Part shown: piece by piece, positions 43,597 through 52,317 of the stretch
How positions within the stretch are numbered: position 1 is the first letter of the stretch
Layout: every line of letters begins with the position of its first letter
Assembly: GCF_003991355.1 (NCBI RefSeq)
Contig: NZ_RCSU01000014.1
Span: 1-64,000, forward strand
Source of the DNA: Pseudoflavitalea rhizosphaerae
Lineage (GTDB): Bacteria > Bacteroidota > Bacteroidia > Chitinophagales > Chitinophagaceae
Direction: 5' to 3'
DNA: 64,000 nucleotides
Notes under the pieces: model-generated
Told to the model about the DNA's origin: nothing
The model's input: the letters and a program-made list of their open reading frames with translations, nothing else
Databases searched by the model: none
Made by a program: the position numbers and the translations under genes

Positions 43597-44541
43597 TTAA
43601 AAATCTTTCGGAATAAACAACTTGTGTGTTTCCTTCAGCTTCCCTTCTTCATACAATTCAAATCTGTACCAGCCTGAGCGGAGGAAGGTAACCTTGTCTA
43701 TGATAAGGTGTGGGTCCTTTACTTTATGGATATCGAAGATGGGCGTTTGTTTCTCATCGAAGAATTTCACTTCGTAATTTTTCTTCATTGCATCATAAAG
43801 ATCGATCACCACGTTACCATCTTTGTCCGTGTATACAAAGCGTGAAGGTTTATAGATCTCGCGGGGAATGAAGGGACGCAGAACGATGGTGTCCAGGTTC
43901 TTGAAGGCCATCGTATCATTTGTGCGGTACACGATGGAATCCCTGAATTTCTTGAATCCTTTTTCAGGAATATTGAAAAGGATGGAATCTTTTTTCTTTA
44001 CGATGAAATAGCGTTCGGGCGCTTTGGGAGCAGGAGTGCTGGTAGTGGGAGCAGGATTAGTTGTTCCTTTCTTTGTTGCTTCGCGAAGCTCTGCCTTGAG
44101 TTGTTCCACTTCACGCTGGCTCATATTGTCTGCTGCAACAATGCGCCTGTTATTGTTCTCTCCGGTGAGCGAGAATTCTTTTGAATCGGGGCGGATGGCG
44201 CCAAGTGTATCCCAGTAAGGTCGCTGTGCCCGGCTGAAAATATAATTGCCGTCTTCCAGCACAATGAAAAGCCGGTAGAACATATTTTGCGCGGGCGCCT
44301 TGGTATCTACAAAACCGTTTTGCGGAACGGAGGGATCGGGAACATTGAGGATGGTGCGGAAGCCTTTGCTGCTGTCGAACGACCGTTGTACGTTGATCTG
44401 TGTAACGCTGGTGTAATTGTTCGTCCAGCTGATGATAGCTTTATTATACCCCCTGGTGGTAACGGTGAACCGGGGTAAGGTATCCTGGGCAAAGGATGAG
44501 TAAGAAAGCAACATCAAAAACGCGACCCACAGCTTGCTCAT
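43597..44541 (-). CDS. Exported FN3-like hypothetical protein
   Basis: 314 residues from ATG 44541, which opens a signal peptide (MSKLWVAFLMLLSYSSFAQ). Residues about 25-110 read as a fibronectin type III domain (PRFTVTTRGYNKAIISWTNN... MFYRLFIVLEDG). A Thr/Pro-rich linker (PAPTTSTPAPKAPE) separates a C-terminal beta domain with DSIVYRTNDTMAFKNLDTIVLRPFIP. It is not a known enzyme. A TATATTTG box (minus strand, 44592-44585) lies about 43 bases upstream. Confidence 0.78.
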   Translation of the reverse strand: MSKLWVAFLMLLSYSSFAQDTLPRFTVTTRGYNKAIISWTNNYTSVTQINVQRSFDSSKGFRTILNVPDPSVPQNGFVDTKAPAQNMFYRLFIVLEDGNYIFSRAQRPYWDTLGAIRPDSKEFSLTGENNNRRIVAADNMSQREVEQLKAELREATKKGTTNPAPTTSTPAPKAPERYFIVKKKDSILFNIPEKGFKKFRDSIVYRTNDTMAFKNLDTIVLRPFIPREIYKPSRFVYTDKDGNVVIDLYDAMKKNYEVKFFDEKQTPIFDIHKVKDPHLIIDKVTFLRSGWYRFELYEEGKLKETHKLFIPKDF

Positions 44542-44584
44542 GATTACTATAACGTGTGATTTTAGTACTGTATTATTGGAGGTG

Positions 44585-44592
44585 CAAATATA
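44585..44592 (-). promoter_or_regulatory. -7 box of the FN3-like gene
   Basis: Reads TATATTTG on the minus strand, an exact match. A TTTTG lies 16 bases upstream, closer than the usual 19. Confidence 0.5.
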
Positions 44593-44622
44593 ACGATCCA
44601 TTCATTGTCAAAATCCCTGCCA

Positions 44623-45540
44623 TTAATAACCCAGCAAATCCTGAGGGAGCGACCGATTCCCCTGTAACCCACCACTATGTACCACCAGCAGCCTGCTATC
44701 GGCCGGAAAAAAATTTTTCTCAGCCAGATCATTCAATCCATATAAGAGTTTTCCGGTATATACAATATCTGTGGGAATGGCGGTTTGCTGAAACAGCACT
44801 CTCATGAAATCCGTGAGTAATGCGGTCTTCCGCGCATAACCCCCGAAATGGTATTGCCAGATGAACTGGTAATTGCGTTTGATGGTTTGATTTTCCAGGA
44901 AACTGGTAAGGCTGTTTTCACTCGTATTGACGAGTTTGATACTGCTGAATCCCAACACTTGTTGTTGTGGAGTACTCGCCTCAACCAGTCCCGCCATCAT
45001 GGTGCCAGTACCTGCGGCACAGGCGATATGCGTGTATTGTGTGGCATCAGGCACAAGCTGCATTATTTCTGCTGCGCCCCGCACTCCGGCTTTACCCTGG
45101 CCTCCCTGCGGCACCAGGTAATACCCAGGGAACTGTTCCTGCATGGTACTATGCAGAGTAATCTCATCGGCATAATCTGTTCTGCTGACGAAATGTAATA
45201 ACATTCCTGCATTCATTGCATCCTGCAGTGCTGCGCTGAGTTGTGCCGGACGCTCTCCGCGTACGATGCCTGCTGATGGAATTCCACCCCGGGCAGCAGC
45301 TGCAGCAGTGGCAACAAGGTGATTGCTCCAGGCGCCACCGAATGTTAGTAAGCCTTTGGAACCCGCTTCCAGGGCGGCTTGCAGGTGGTACTTCAGTTTG
45401 AACCATTTGTTGCCGGAGATCACGGGATGTATGAGATCGAGGCGGAGTATGTTTGCACTTATGCCTCCTGCCAATGGCAGTGGTTGAATGATGGCTTTAT
45501 GCAGATCAATCGATTGATGATATGTTGATGGGCAGAACAA
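44623..45540 (-). CDS. PLP-dependent ACC deaminase / D-cysteine desulfhydrase-like enzyme
   Basis: About 305 residues. The fold-type II PLP enzyme is shown by the Lys in ISGNKWFKLKYHL, LTFGGAWSNHLVATAAAAA, the phosphate-binding ACAAGTGTMMAGL and the C-terminal VHSGGLQGN. Relatives deaminate 1-aminocyclopropane-1-carboxylate or desulfurate D-cysteine; the sequence alone does not decide. The frame is open to 45603, but that would overlap the divergent gene; no internal ATG fits, so TTG 45540 is proposed. The start is uncertain. Confidence 0.85.
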   Translation of the reverse strand: MFCPSTYHQSIDLHKAIIQPLPLAGGISANILRLDLIHPVISGNKWFKLKYHLQAALEAGSKGLLTFGGAWSNHLVATAAAAARGGIPSAGIVRGERPAQLSAALQDAMNAGMLLHFVSRTDYADEITLHSTMQEQFPGYYLVPQGGQGKAGVRGAAEIMQLVPDATQYTHIACAAGTGTMMAGLVEASTPQQQVLGFSSIKLVNTSENSLTSFLENQTIKRNYQFIWQYHFGGYARKTALLTDFMRVLFQQTAIPTDIVYTGKLLYGLNDLAEKNFFPADSRLLVVHSGGLQGNRSLPQDLLGY

Positions 45541-45601
45541 ATTTCTAATATCGCATATTTTTATATTTTCGTGCGTGAATTTATTAAACAAACAGACAAA
45601 C

Positions 45602-46474
45602 ATGCAACCAACTCTTTTAATACTGGCGGCCGGAATGGCTTCGCGTTATGGCAGTATGAAACAGATACAATCATTTGGACCCGGAGGCGAAACCATTATG
45701 GATTATTCGATCTATGATGCTATCCGCGCGGGTTACAAGAAGGTGGTCTTCATTATCAGGAAGGAATTCAAGCAGGATTTTGCCGCTATATTCGAGCCGA
45801 GACTTGCAGGAAAAGTGGAGATCGATTATGTATACCAGGAAGTGGCAGAAGGAAGAACCAAGCCATGGGGAACCGCACAAGCCATCCTCTGTGCAAAAGA
45901 CACCATCAAAGAACCCTTTGCTGTGATCAATGCGGATGATTTCTATGGCCGCGATGCTTTCGAGAAATCATACAAATTCCTGACAACTGCCGTGAAGCCC
46001 GATGTTTACTCCATCATAGGATATGAACTGCTGAAAACTTTGTCGGACAACGGTACAGTAAACCGTGGCGTTTGCCAGGTGGACGCACAGGGTAACCTGA
46101 GCACTATCGCTGAAAGATTGAATATCCAGCAGAAAGATGGTAAGATCCTCACAGACGATAACCTGGAGCCTAAAGAACTGGCGCTGGATTCCAAAGTAAG
46201 CATGAACTTCTGGTGCTTCGATCCTGCTGTGTTTACATATACTGAAAATATGTTCAAGGAATTCGAAGCAGCCAATAAAACCAATCCGAAGGCAGAATTC
46301 TTCATTCCACTGGTGGCTGATCAGTTCATCAAAGACAAAGCTGGTGTGATCCAGGTGATCCCCACTTCTTCCAAATGGTTCGGTGTAACCTACAAGGAAG
46401 ATGCTCCTGAAGTGAAAGCCGCGCTGGAAGCGCTGGTGGCTGCAGGTGAGTATCCTCCCGCATTGTGGAAATAA
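45602..46474 (+). CDS. Sugar-phosphate nucleotidyltransferase family protein
   Basis: 290 residues. The N-terminus LLILAAGMASRYGSMKQIQSFGPGGETIMDYSIYDA is the nucleotide-binding loop of NTP transferases, and VINADDFYGRDAF holds the metal-binding Asp. SMNFWCFDPAVFTY is the sugar-binding region. Family members make NDP-sugars; substrate not predictable. ATG 45602 is preferred over a TTG/ATG further upstream because homologues begin at this point. A clear terminator follows. Confidence 0.87.
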   Translation: MQPTLLILAAGMASRYGSMKQIQSFGPGGETIMDYSIYDAIRAGYKKVVFIIRKEFKQDFAAIFEPRLAGKVEIDYVYQEVAEGRTKPWGTAQAILCAKDTIKEPFAVINADDFYGRDAFEKSYKFLTTAVKPDVYSIIGYELLKTLSDNGTVNRGVCQVDAQGNLSTIAERLNIQQKDGKILTDDNLEPKELALDSKVSMNFWCFDPAVFTYTENMFKEFEAANKTNPKAEFFIPLVADQFIKDKAGVIQVIPTSSKWFGVTYKEDAPEVKAALEALVAAGEYPPALWK

Positions 46475-46497
46475 TCAGTAATGATCATAAATGAAAT

Positions 46498-46529
46498 AAG
46501 CCCCGTGCAGTAATGCTACGGGGCTTTTT
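46498..46529. terminator. Terminator behind the nucleotidyltransferase gene
   Basis: AAGCCCCGT (46498-46506) pairs with ACGGGGCTT (46518-46526), 11-base loop, T run. Confidence 0.85.
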
Positions 46530-46579
46530 ACTATCAGAGCTAAATTGGAAACTTTACAAAATGCAAACAAGAAGTTTGA

Positions 46580-47677
46580 TCAGTAGCTTTTAACCATGAA
46601 TACGCAGTCTTCGATCTTCTTGATCTGTTGTACACGGTCCATTCCCTTGATCTGCGTATTCTGAGGAAGCTTCAGGTTCTTAAACGTGCTGTCTTCCTTT
46701 TTAATTGTCTCCAGCGTACGGATAATATTTTTAGCGGTGAGGGCGAATACCACGCCTTCAGCCTGTCTGAGTCTTGTATTGATGATGCCGATCACTTCTC
46801 CGTTCTTGTTGAATACAGGGCCGCCTGAGTTACCGGGATTTGCAGGTACTCCAATCTGGCAGGTGAGTGTATCGCCGTTATATCCTGTTTTGGCGCTCAT
46901 ATAACCTTCATTGTACACTATCTCTTCCCGTGGGAAACCCAGTGTGAACAGCGGCTCGCCGAGATCTGAACTTCCTTTGCGGAAGGAGTAGGGGAGGATA
47001 TTATGCGCTTTCCAGTCTTCATCGCTGATCTTGAGGATGGCAATATCGGAAGCATAGTTCACATAAACCGTTTGTGCACGGAATTCCTGGCCTTTGTTCG
47101 ATTGCACTACAAAGGTGCTGCCGCCTTTGATCACGTGTGCGTTGGTGACCAGGTAACCTTTCCCATCGATGAGGAAGCCGGTACCGCCAGAGATGAGTTC
47201 TGCATTCTGGGGGGCTTTGGACATTTTAGCGTTCACTTCGTCCAATACCTCGTTCTTTTTATTGGCTACTTCTATTTTGAATTCGCGACGTAGCTGTTGC
47301 AATTCCGCATTGCTGGCCTGACGCGTGTACCAGCTTACGCCACCTGCTATGAGCACAGTGGTGATACCGGCAATGGACGCAGCCACAGCCATCACTTTTT
47401 TGTATTTGCGAAGAAGGGAAACTACGGTTGCTTTGGGCTGGCCTTCCCTGATTGCACCGGCATCCGCCAGTTGATGATGAACATCCTGGAGAGTGGCTTT
47501 GAAATCTTTCCACTCGCTGAACTGGTCCATTTGCTGGAGGAACATAGTATGCTCCACCACCAGCTGGTCAATGTCAGGATTTGATTTACGCAGCTGCTCA
47601 AAGTGCGCTCTTTCCTCCTGGGGCATTTCATTGCGGAGGTAGCGTTCAATGGCATCCATCAATTGTATATCTTCCAT
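46580..47677 (-). CDS. Membrane-anchored trypsin-like protease with anti-sigma-like N-terminus
   Basis: 365 residues from ATG 47677. Residues 1-90 are a charged cytoplasmic segment starting DAIERYLRNEMPQEERAHFEQL, the usual beginning of anti-sigma factors. One membrane helix lies at about 95-117. The periplasmic part has a helical linker, then an S1C protease domain with the full triad: H181 (VTNAHV), D211 (SDIAILK) and S284 (PGNSGGP). No PDZ domain is seen. The start overlaps the sigma factor stop (TGATG), so the two are translationally coupled. It may both hold and release the sigma factor, with the protease acting in stress sensing; this is inference. Confidence 0.88.
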   Translation of the reverse strand: MEDIQLMDAIERYLRNEMPQEERAHFEQLRKSNPDIDQLVVEHTMFLQQMDQFSEWKDFKATLQDVHHQLADAGAIREGQPKATVVSLLRKYKKVMAVAASIAGITTVLIAGGVSWYTRQASNAELQQLRREFKIEVANKKNEVLDEVNAKMSKAPQNAELISGGTGFLIDGKGYLVTNAHVIKGGSTFVVQSNKGQEFRAQTVYVNYASDIAILKISDEDWKAHNILPYSFRKGSSDLGEPLFTLGFPREEIVYNEGYMSAKTGYNGDTLTCQIGVPANPGNSGGPVFNKNGEVIGIINTRLRQAEGVVFALTAKNIIRTLETIKKEDSTFKNLKLPQNTQIKGMDRVQQIKKIEDCVFMVKSY

Positions 47678-48249
47678 CACAGGTTATTATTGTTTTTGTA
47701 GGCGCTGAAAAAAAGTTTCTTCAGTCGCATCAAACATTTGTATTTCTGGTTCTTGGCATTATCGGCATTTGTATAACCGAAAAAGCTGGCAATATCGGTC
47801 ATGCTTTTCTTCTGAAGGTAGAAAGCGTCGATCAGGCTGCGACAGGGCTCACCGAGGTTCATCATGGCTTTTTCCATCATCTGGTATGCTGCAGTTCGCT
47901 GTCCATGCTGGTCTATTTCTTCTTCCACCGGGATCATTTCTTCCAGACCGTTGATATCGGGCACCATTTTTTGCTGTTGCTGCAGTCTTTTGAGCCAGAG
48001 TCGCCTGCACACGGAGTACAGGTAGGTTTTCAAAAGGCAGTTAAGCTCGAATGTGCCTGATTTCGCCTTTTCGTAGAGTACGATCATTGCTTCCTGGAAA
48101 ATATCCCTTGCATCGTCTACTGAGCCGTTGTTATTGATTATCAGCGATTGAACCATATTATAATGCTGTTTATAAATGGTTTCAATGGCTTGCCTGTCGT
48201 TCTTTGCCAGTCCTTCCAATAATGCTATTTCCCTGGGATCTGTTTTCAC
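47677..48249 (-). CDS. ECF-type RNA polymerase sigma factor
   Basis: 190 residues from GTG 48249. Region 2 (about 25-90) is IYKQHYNMVQSLIINNNGSVDDARDIFQEAMIVLYE; region 4 (about 130-185) has LIDAFYLQKKSMTDIASFFGYTNADNAKNQKYKCLMRLKKLF, a helix-turn-helix. It resembles Bacteroidota sigma-70 family ECF proteins. A frame open to 48330 begins with residues unlike the family, so the GTG is used. Overlaps the protease/anti-sigma-like gene by one base. Target promoters unknown. Confidence 0.92.
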   Translation of the reverse strand: MKTDPREIALLEGLAKNDRQAIETIYKQHYNMVQSLIINNNGSVDDARDIFQEAMIVLYEKAKSGTFELNCLLKTYLYSVCRRLWLKRLQQQQKMVPDINGLEEMIPVEEEIDQHGQRTAAYQMMEKAMMNLGEPCRSLIDAFYLQKKSMTDIASFFGYTNADNAKNQKYKCLMRLKKLFFSAYKNNNNL

Positions 48250-48446
48250 GCGTAACCTTTTATTAATACCCGAATTAAAGAGAAGTAACCCATGGTCTCC
48301 CGATTTTAACAGGAGAATCCAGCTTCGCAAGATCGCGAATTCCGGGCCAGGAAAAAAAATTACGAATTTTTTTAAAAGTCGAGGTTACCTTTTCCTGATC
48401 CGGGTATTAATCCTTAAATCATTCGATAACAAAACAAAAAGAAACA

Positions 48447-48644
48447 ATGAAAAAGCTCCTGTTTGTATTCGCTGTAGCCGCTTTCGCTGCTTGTAATGAC
48501 TCTGCAACTTCTGAAGCTCCTAAAGCTGACTCTAGTGCAATCCAGGCTGCTCCTGAAGCTGCACCGGTTGACTCCGCAGCTCAGAAAGTAGATTCTACAG
48601 TTGTTGCTGACTCTACCCAGCCAGCTGCTGCTCCCGCTCACTAA
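48447..48644 (+). CDS. Small Ala/Ser-rich lipoprotein
   Basis: 65 residues: MKKLLFVFAVAAFAACND, a clear lipobox, then a low-complexity Ala/Pro/Asp/Ser segment with repeats of the EAAPVDSA type. It is probably a lipid-anchored, disordered peptide in the periplasm or on the surface. A TACCTTTT sequence at 48386-48393 is a possible -7 box. It has its own terminator. It lies 197 bases from the sigma factor gene, divergently, and might be controlled by it. Confidence 0.75.
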   Translation: MKKLLFVFAVAAFAACNDSATSEAPKADSSAIQAAPEAAPVDSAAQKVDSTVVADSTQPAAAPAH

Positions 48645-48683
48645 GAATTATGTTTTTTATTCATATGGCAAGCAATCGTTAGA

Positions 48684-48711
48684 GGCCGTCCTGTTCACAG
48701 GAGGGCTTTTT
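48684..48711 (+). terminator. Terminator of the small lipoprotein gene
   Basis: GCC-TCCTGT and ACAGGA-GGC form a stem with one bulge on each side and a two-base loop, followed by five T residues. Confidence 0.7.
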
Positions 48712-48735
48712 CCCTTGACTCGCCATTTTTGAGTG

Positions 48736-48772
48736 AAGAGGTTGTTTCAATAGCTGAAACGACCTCTTTTTT
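48736..48772 (+). terminator. Second hairpin with T run
   Basis: AAGAGGT-GTTTCA (48736-48749) pairs with TGAAAC-ACCTCTT (48755-48768), one mismatch, then six T residues. A second terminator in tandem with that at 48684-48711. Confidence 0.7.
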
Positions 48773-48792
48773 ATTGGAGAAACTGGCTGAAA

Positions 48793-48819
48793 GCAAAAAA
48801 GTCTTCCCGGGGGAAGACT
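48793..48819 (-). terminator. Terminator of the 42-residue lipoprotein gene
   Basis: On the minus strand AGTCTTCCC (48819-48811) pairs perfectly with GGGAAGACT (48808-48800) and is followed by a T run (48799-48795). Confidence 0.75.
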
Positions 48820-48850
48820 CAATACTTTTATCTGTGGACAGATGTTTCGA

Positions 48851-48979
48851 TTAGCGCATGCCGTTACCGTAACCAACAAGATTCCTGGAGGATGCACATC
48901 CGCCTTTGGAAGCTGTACAAGAGGTGATCATTACTCCGGCCAATAATACAACGGCCAGGATTACCAGTGTCCTTTTCAT
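48851..48979 (-). CDS. 42-residue lipoprotein with GGC motif
   Basis: ATG 48979, TAA 48853-48851. MKRTLVILAVVLLAGVMITS then Cys (lipobox ITSC), TASKGGCASSRNLVGYGNGMR. The mature part is only 22 residues, ending in a Gly/Asn/Tyr tail. I recall tiny Bacteroidota lipoproteins with a SKGGC...LVGYG core. A perfect minus-strand terminator follows 32 bases beyond the stop, supporting a real gene. Function unknown. Confidence 0.75.
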   Translation of the reverse strand: MKRTLVILAVVLLAGVMITSCTASKGGCASSRNLVGYGNGMR

Positions 48980-49230
48980 TTTTTGTGGTATTTAGATGAT
49001 TACAAAATTGCCTGAGATACGAGTATGGTTTTTCGATCTGCAGGTAATTCAGAGGTAACGGATTGCGGTAAAAGGTAAAAGGGAGATTTTTAGAGGATTG
49101 GACGGTTCGATGCATCAAATTAACAACTAATTTCCGGCATATGCAATACCCCTCCTGCAAAAAAACTGATCCGGGTAAAACTGCAACGTTTTACAATTGA
49201 AAATGACTATTTTCGGGACTTATTTCGAGT

Positions 49231-50595
49231 ATGAACGTACATTTTATAGCCATCGGCGGCAGCGTAATGCACCAGCTTGCACTGGCATTGCACAAGAAAG
49301 GATACCGTATAACCGGTAGTGATGATGAGATTTTTGAGCCCGCCCTCGGCAACCTGCGCCAGGCAGGCATTTTGCCCGATGCCATGGGATGGTTCCCCGA
49401 AAAGGTCCAGCCAGGCCTGGACGCTGTGATACTCGGCATGCATGCCAAACCAGACAATCCGGAACTGCTCCGTGCAAAAGAGCTGAACCTAACCATCTAT
49501 TCATTCCCCGAATATATTTACCAGGAAAGTATTGATAAAACGCGTGTAGTGGTGGGCGGTAGTCATGGTAAAACAACTACTACAGCTATGATCATGCATG
49601 TGCTGAATAAAACCGGTAAGGATTTCGATTATCTCGTGGGTGCCAGGCTTGAAGGATTTGAACAATCTGTTCGTATCACCGATGCGCCGATCCTGGTAGC
49701 CGAAGGCGATGAATACCCCGCCAGTGTGATTGAGAAGCGTCCCAAATTCCATTTTCTCTTTCCCCAGATCGCTATCATTACCGGTATTGCCTGGGACCAT
49801 ATCAATGTGTTCCCCACTTTCGAAATATACCTGGAACAATTCACTATTTATATCGATAAGATAGAGAAAGGAGGTGTACTTATTTACAATGAATCTGATC
49901 CCGTGCTGAAAGAGCTGGTAGAGAAACATGCGCGTAAGGATATCCGTTATCAGCCCTATGGTATTCCTCCTCACACCATCCAAGATGGCGCCACCACTGT
50001 TACCATCGATGGCGTTTCTACCAACCTGCAGGTATTCGGAGATCATAATCTCCTGAATATGCATGCAGCATGGTACGCCTGCGAAGAACTGGGTGTGGAT
50101 GCCAACGCTTTCACCAACGCAATTGCCAGTTTCACCGGGGCATCAAAAAGGCTGGAACTGATGGCAAAGAATGCGCAGACTGCAGTTTACAGGGATTTCG
50201 CACATGCTCCTTCGAAGGTAAAGGCCACCATCGATGCCGTTAAGCAGCAGTATCCGGACAGAACATTGATAGCTATACTGGAACTGCATACCTTCAGCAG
50301 CCTTAATGAAAAATTCATGGACCAGTACCATGGCGCCATGGACAGCGCCGACAAAGCCGTTGTGTATTATTCCAATCACGCACTGGAACTGAAACGCCTG
50401 CCGCCGCTGGACCCTGCAAGGATCCGCGAAGGATTTGGAAAAGAAGGACTGGTTGTGATGAACAACAGGAATGATCTGATGAAATGGATGGAGGAACAAC
50501 AGTACCGGCACAGCAATCTGCTTTTGATGAGCTCCGGCAATTATGATGGGGTAGATATGCTTACATTTGCAAAGAACGTAGTTGAAAAAATATAA
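49231..50595 (+). CDS. mpl: Mpl-type UDP-N-acetylmuramate:peptide ligase
   Basis: 454 residues of the Mur ligase family. N-terminal nucleotide-binding VHFIAIGGSVMHQLALALH; P-loop VVVGGSHGKTTTTAMI; VAEGDEYPAS and GIAWDHINVFPT in the central domain; C-terminal FAHAPSKVKATI and LELHTFSSLN. The length and Glu/Asp spacing suit Mpl, which recycles murein tripeptide onto UDP-MurNAc, rather than MurC. The exonuclease gene follows after 15 bases, so both may be co-transcribed. Confidence 0.88.
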   Translation: MNVHFIAIGGSVMHQLALALHKKGYRITGSDDEIFEPALGNLRQAGILPDAMGWFPEKVQPGLDAVILGMHAKPDNPELLRAKELNLTIYSFPEYIYQESIDKTRVVVGGSHGKTTTTAMIMHVLNKTGKDFDYLVGARLEGFEQSVRITDAPILVAEGDEYPASVIEKRPKFHFLFPQIAIITGIAWDHINVFPTFEIYLEQFTIYIDKIEKGGVLIYNESDPVLKELVEKHARKDIRYQPYGIPPHTIQDGATTVTIDGVSTNLQVFGDHNLLNMHAAWYACEELGVDANAFTNAIASFTGASKRLELMAKNAQTAVYRDFAHAPSKVKATIDAVKQQYPDRTLIAILELHTFSSLNEKFMDQYHGAMDSADKAVVYYSNHALELKRLPPLDPARIREGFGKEGLVVMNNRNDLMKWMEEQQYRHSNLLLMSSGNYDGVDMLTFAKNVVEKI

Positions 50596-50610
50596 TCAAT
50601 ATCAACATTG

Positions 50611-51378
50611 ATGTTACAGTTATCTAAGCCACTAGCAATCCTTGACCTGGAAACTACCGGTGTGAACCTCGGAGTTGACCGCATTGTAGAAATCGCCATA
50701 GTAAGGATCTCTCCCGATGGAACAAGACAGGTGAAACGCAAATTGCTGAACCCGGAAATGCCCATCTCGGCCGTATCGGTGGATGTGCACGGCATCACCA
50801 ATGAAATGGTGAAAGATGCGCCTACTTTCAAACAGGCTGCCAATGAGATCAAACAATTCCTGGAGCATTGCGACCTGGCTGGTTATAATTCCAACCGTTT
50901 CGATATCCCGATGCTTGCGGAAGAGTTCCTGCGCGTAGGACTGGATTTCGATTTCAAGGGAAGGAAACTGGTGGATGTGCAGAAAGTGTTCCATTTGATG
51001 GAGCAACGCACCCTGAGCGCTGCCTATAAATTCTACTGTAACAAGAGCCTTGAAGATGCTCACAGTGCAGAAGCCGATGCCAGCGCAACCTGGGAAGTGT
51101 TGCAGGCGCAAATTGAAAAATACCCTCAACTGGGAACTACGGTAGACAGCGTTCTCAAAGTAATTGGCGAAGAACCTGTAGTGGATTTCGCACGCCGCAT
51201 GATATTCGAGAACGGAGTGGAAATATTCAATTTCGGCAAACACAAGGGAAGATCAGTGGCGCAGGTACTGAAGTCTGAACCTCAATATTATGATTGGATG
51301 ATGAAAGGGGATTTTCCGCTTCATACCAAGCAGAAACTCACTGAGATATTCAACAGGACCCTGTTAAAGAAGGGATAA
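50611..51378 (+). CDS. DnaQ-like 3'-5' exonuclease
   Basis: 255 residues. The DEDDh exonuclease fold is clear: ILDLETTGVN (ExoI), AGYNSNRFDIPMLAEEF (ExoII) and DAHSAEADASATWEV (ExoIII, with His and Asp). A short C-terminal module (about 200-250, NFGKHKGRSVAQVLKSEPQYYDWMMKGDF) is the small domain often fused to such proteins and may bind DNA ends. It starts at ATG 50611, 15 bases behind mpl. Role: proofreading or repair nuclease; the exact partner is unknown. Confidence 0.92.
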   Translation: MLQLSKPLAILDLETTGVNLGVDRIVEIAIVRISPDGTRQVKRKLLNPEMPISAVSVDVHGITNEMVKDAPTFKQAANEIKQFLEHCDLAGYNSNRFDIPMLAEEFLRVGLDFDFKGRKLVDVQKVFHLMEQRTLSAAYKFYCNKSLEDAHSAEADASATWEVLQAQIEKYPQLGTTVDSVLKVIGEEPVVDFARRMIFENGVEIFNFGKHKGRSVAQVLKSEPQYYDWMMKGDFPLHTKQKLTEIFNRTLLKKG

Positions 51379-51453
51379 ATGTAATGTGTGCAGAAATTGT
51401 GGGAATATAACAGCCTGAAAAAACGTAAATTCGCTTATTCAAGGAAGCCCTGA

Positions 51454-52251
51454 TTGGAAAAGATAGTTATCATACCTACTTATAACGAGCGCGAGAATAT
51501 TGCCAACATAATCGAAGCAATTTTTTCTCTGCATCAGGGCTATCATGTTCTTGTCATTGACGATGGTTCTCCCGACGGGACCGCGAAGATCGTCAAAGAT
51601 CATCAGCAAAAATTTCCATCACAACTTTTCCTCGAACAAAGGACCGGCAAACTCGGATTGGGCACTGCCTATATCCACGGTTTCAAATGGGCCCTTCAGA
51701 GAGGATATCGTTTCATCTTTGAAATGGATGCTGATTTCTCCCATAATCCGCAGGACCTTGAGCGCCTCTACGATGCCTGTAAACATGGTGGTGCCGATAT
51801 GGCTATCGGCAGCCGGTACGTCAAGGGCGGAGGCACCGTCAACTGGCCCTGGGACCGTATCTTCCTGTCAAAAGGCGGTTCGCTCTATACCCGCCTCATC
51901 ACCTGGATGCCCGTGAAGGATACTACTGCCGGTTTTGTTTGCTACCGGGCAGAAGTACTCGAAACCATCAATCTCGATCAGATCCATTTTCTCGGGTATG
52001 CATTCCAGATAGAAATGAAATTCGCCACCTGGAAACTCGGATTCAATATCCGCGAAGTGCCTATCATTTTCAAAGACCGGAAGTACGGCGCTTCGAAAAT
52101 GCATAAAGGCATCGTAAAAGAAGGTATCCTGGGTGTGCTGAAACTTCGTTGGTACAGCTTATTCAAAGATTACCGCAATAAAGTGAAGAACAATCTTCCA
52201 CCGCCTGCTTTTCGCTCATCATTCAAAAAAGACGAGGTTGTAAATCTGTAA
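51454..52251 (+). CDS. Polyprenol-phosphate mannosyltransferase-like GT2
   Basis: 265 residues from a TTG start (TTGGAAAAGATA). GT2 signatures: VIIPTYNERENI, LVIDDGSPDGT, EMDADFSHNPQDL (DxD-like) and GSRYVKGG. No C-terminal membrane helices follow, unlike many dolichol-phosphate mannosyltransferases. It probably transfers a sugar from a nucleotide to polyprenyl phosphate. No ATG fits; the TTG is preferred because it opens the fold at the first strand. The tail is Lys/Pro-rich. Confidence 0.87.
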   Translation: MEKIVIIPTYNERENIANIIEAIFSLHQGYHVLVIDDGSPDGTAKIVKDHQQKFPSQLFLEQRTGKLGLGTAYIHGFKWALQRGYRFIFEMDADFSHNPQDLERLYDACKHGGADMAIGSRYVKGGGTVNWPWDRIFLSKGGSLYTRLITWMPVKDTTAGFVCYRAEVLETINLDQIHFLGYAFQIEMKFATWKLGFNIREVPIIFKDRKYGASKMHKGIVKEGILGVLKLRWYSLFKDYRNKVKNNLPPPAFRSSFKKDEVVNL

Positions 52252-52296
52252 TTACCACAACGTGGTAATCATTTAATTGCCATCCAACATGGCATA
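52251..52296. promoter_or_regulatory. Two inverted repeats before the EamA transporter gene
   Basis: ATTACCAC-AAC-GTGGTAAT (52251-52269) is a perfect 8-bp inverted repeat; TGCCATCCAACATGGCA (about 52278-52294) is a second, shorter one. They lie behind the GT2 stop codon and 24-60 bases before the transporter start. They could be operators or mRNA structures; no T run follows. Confidence 0.45.
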
Positions 52297-52317
52297 TCAT
52301 CTTTGAATAATTATTCC

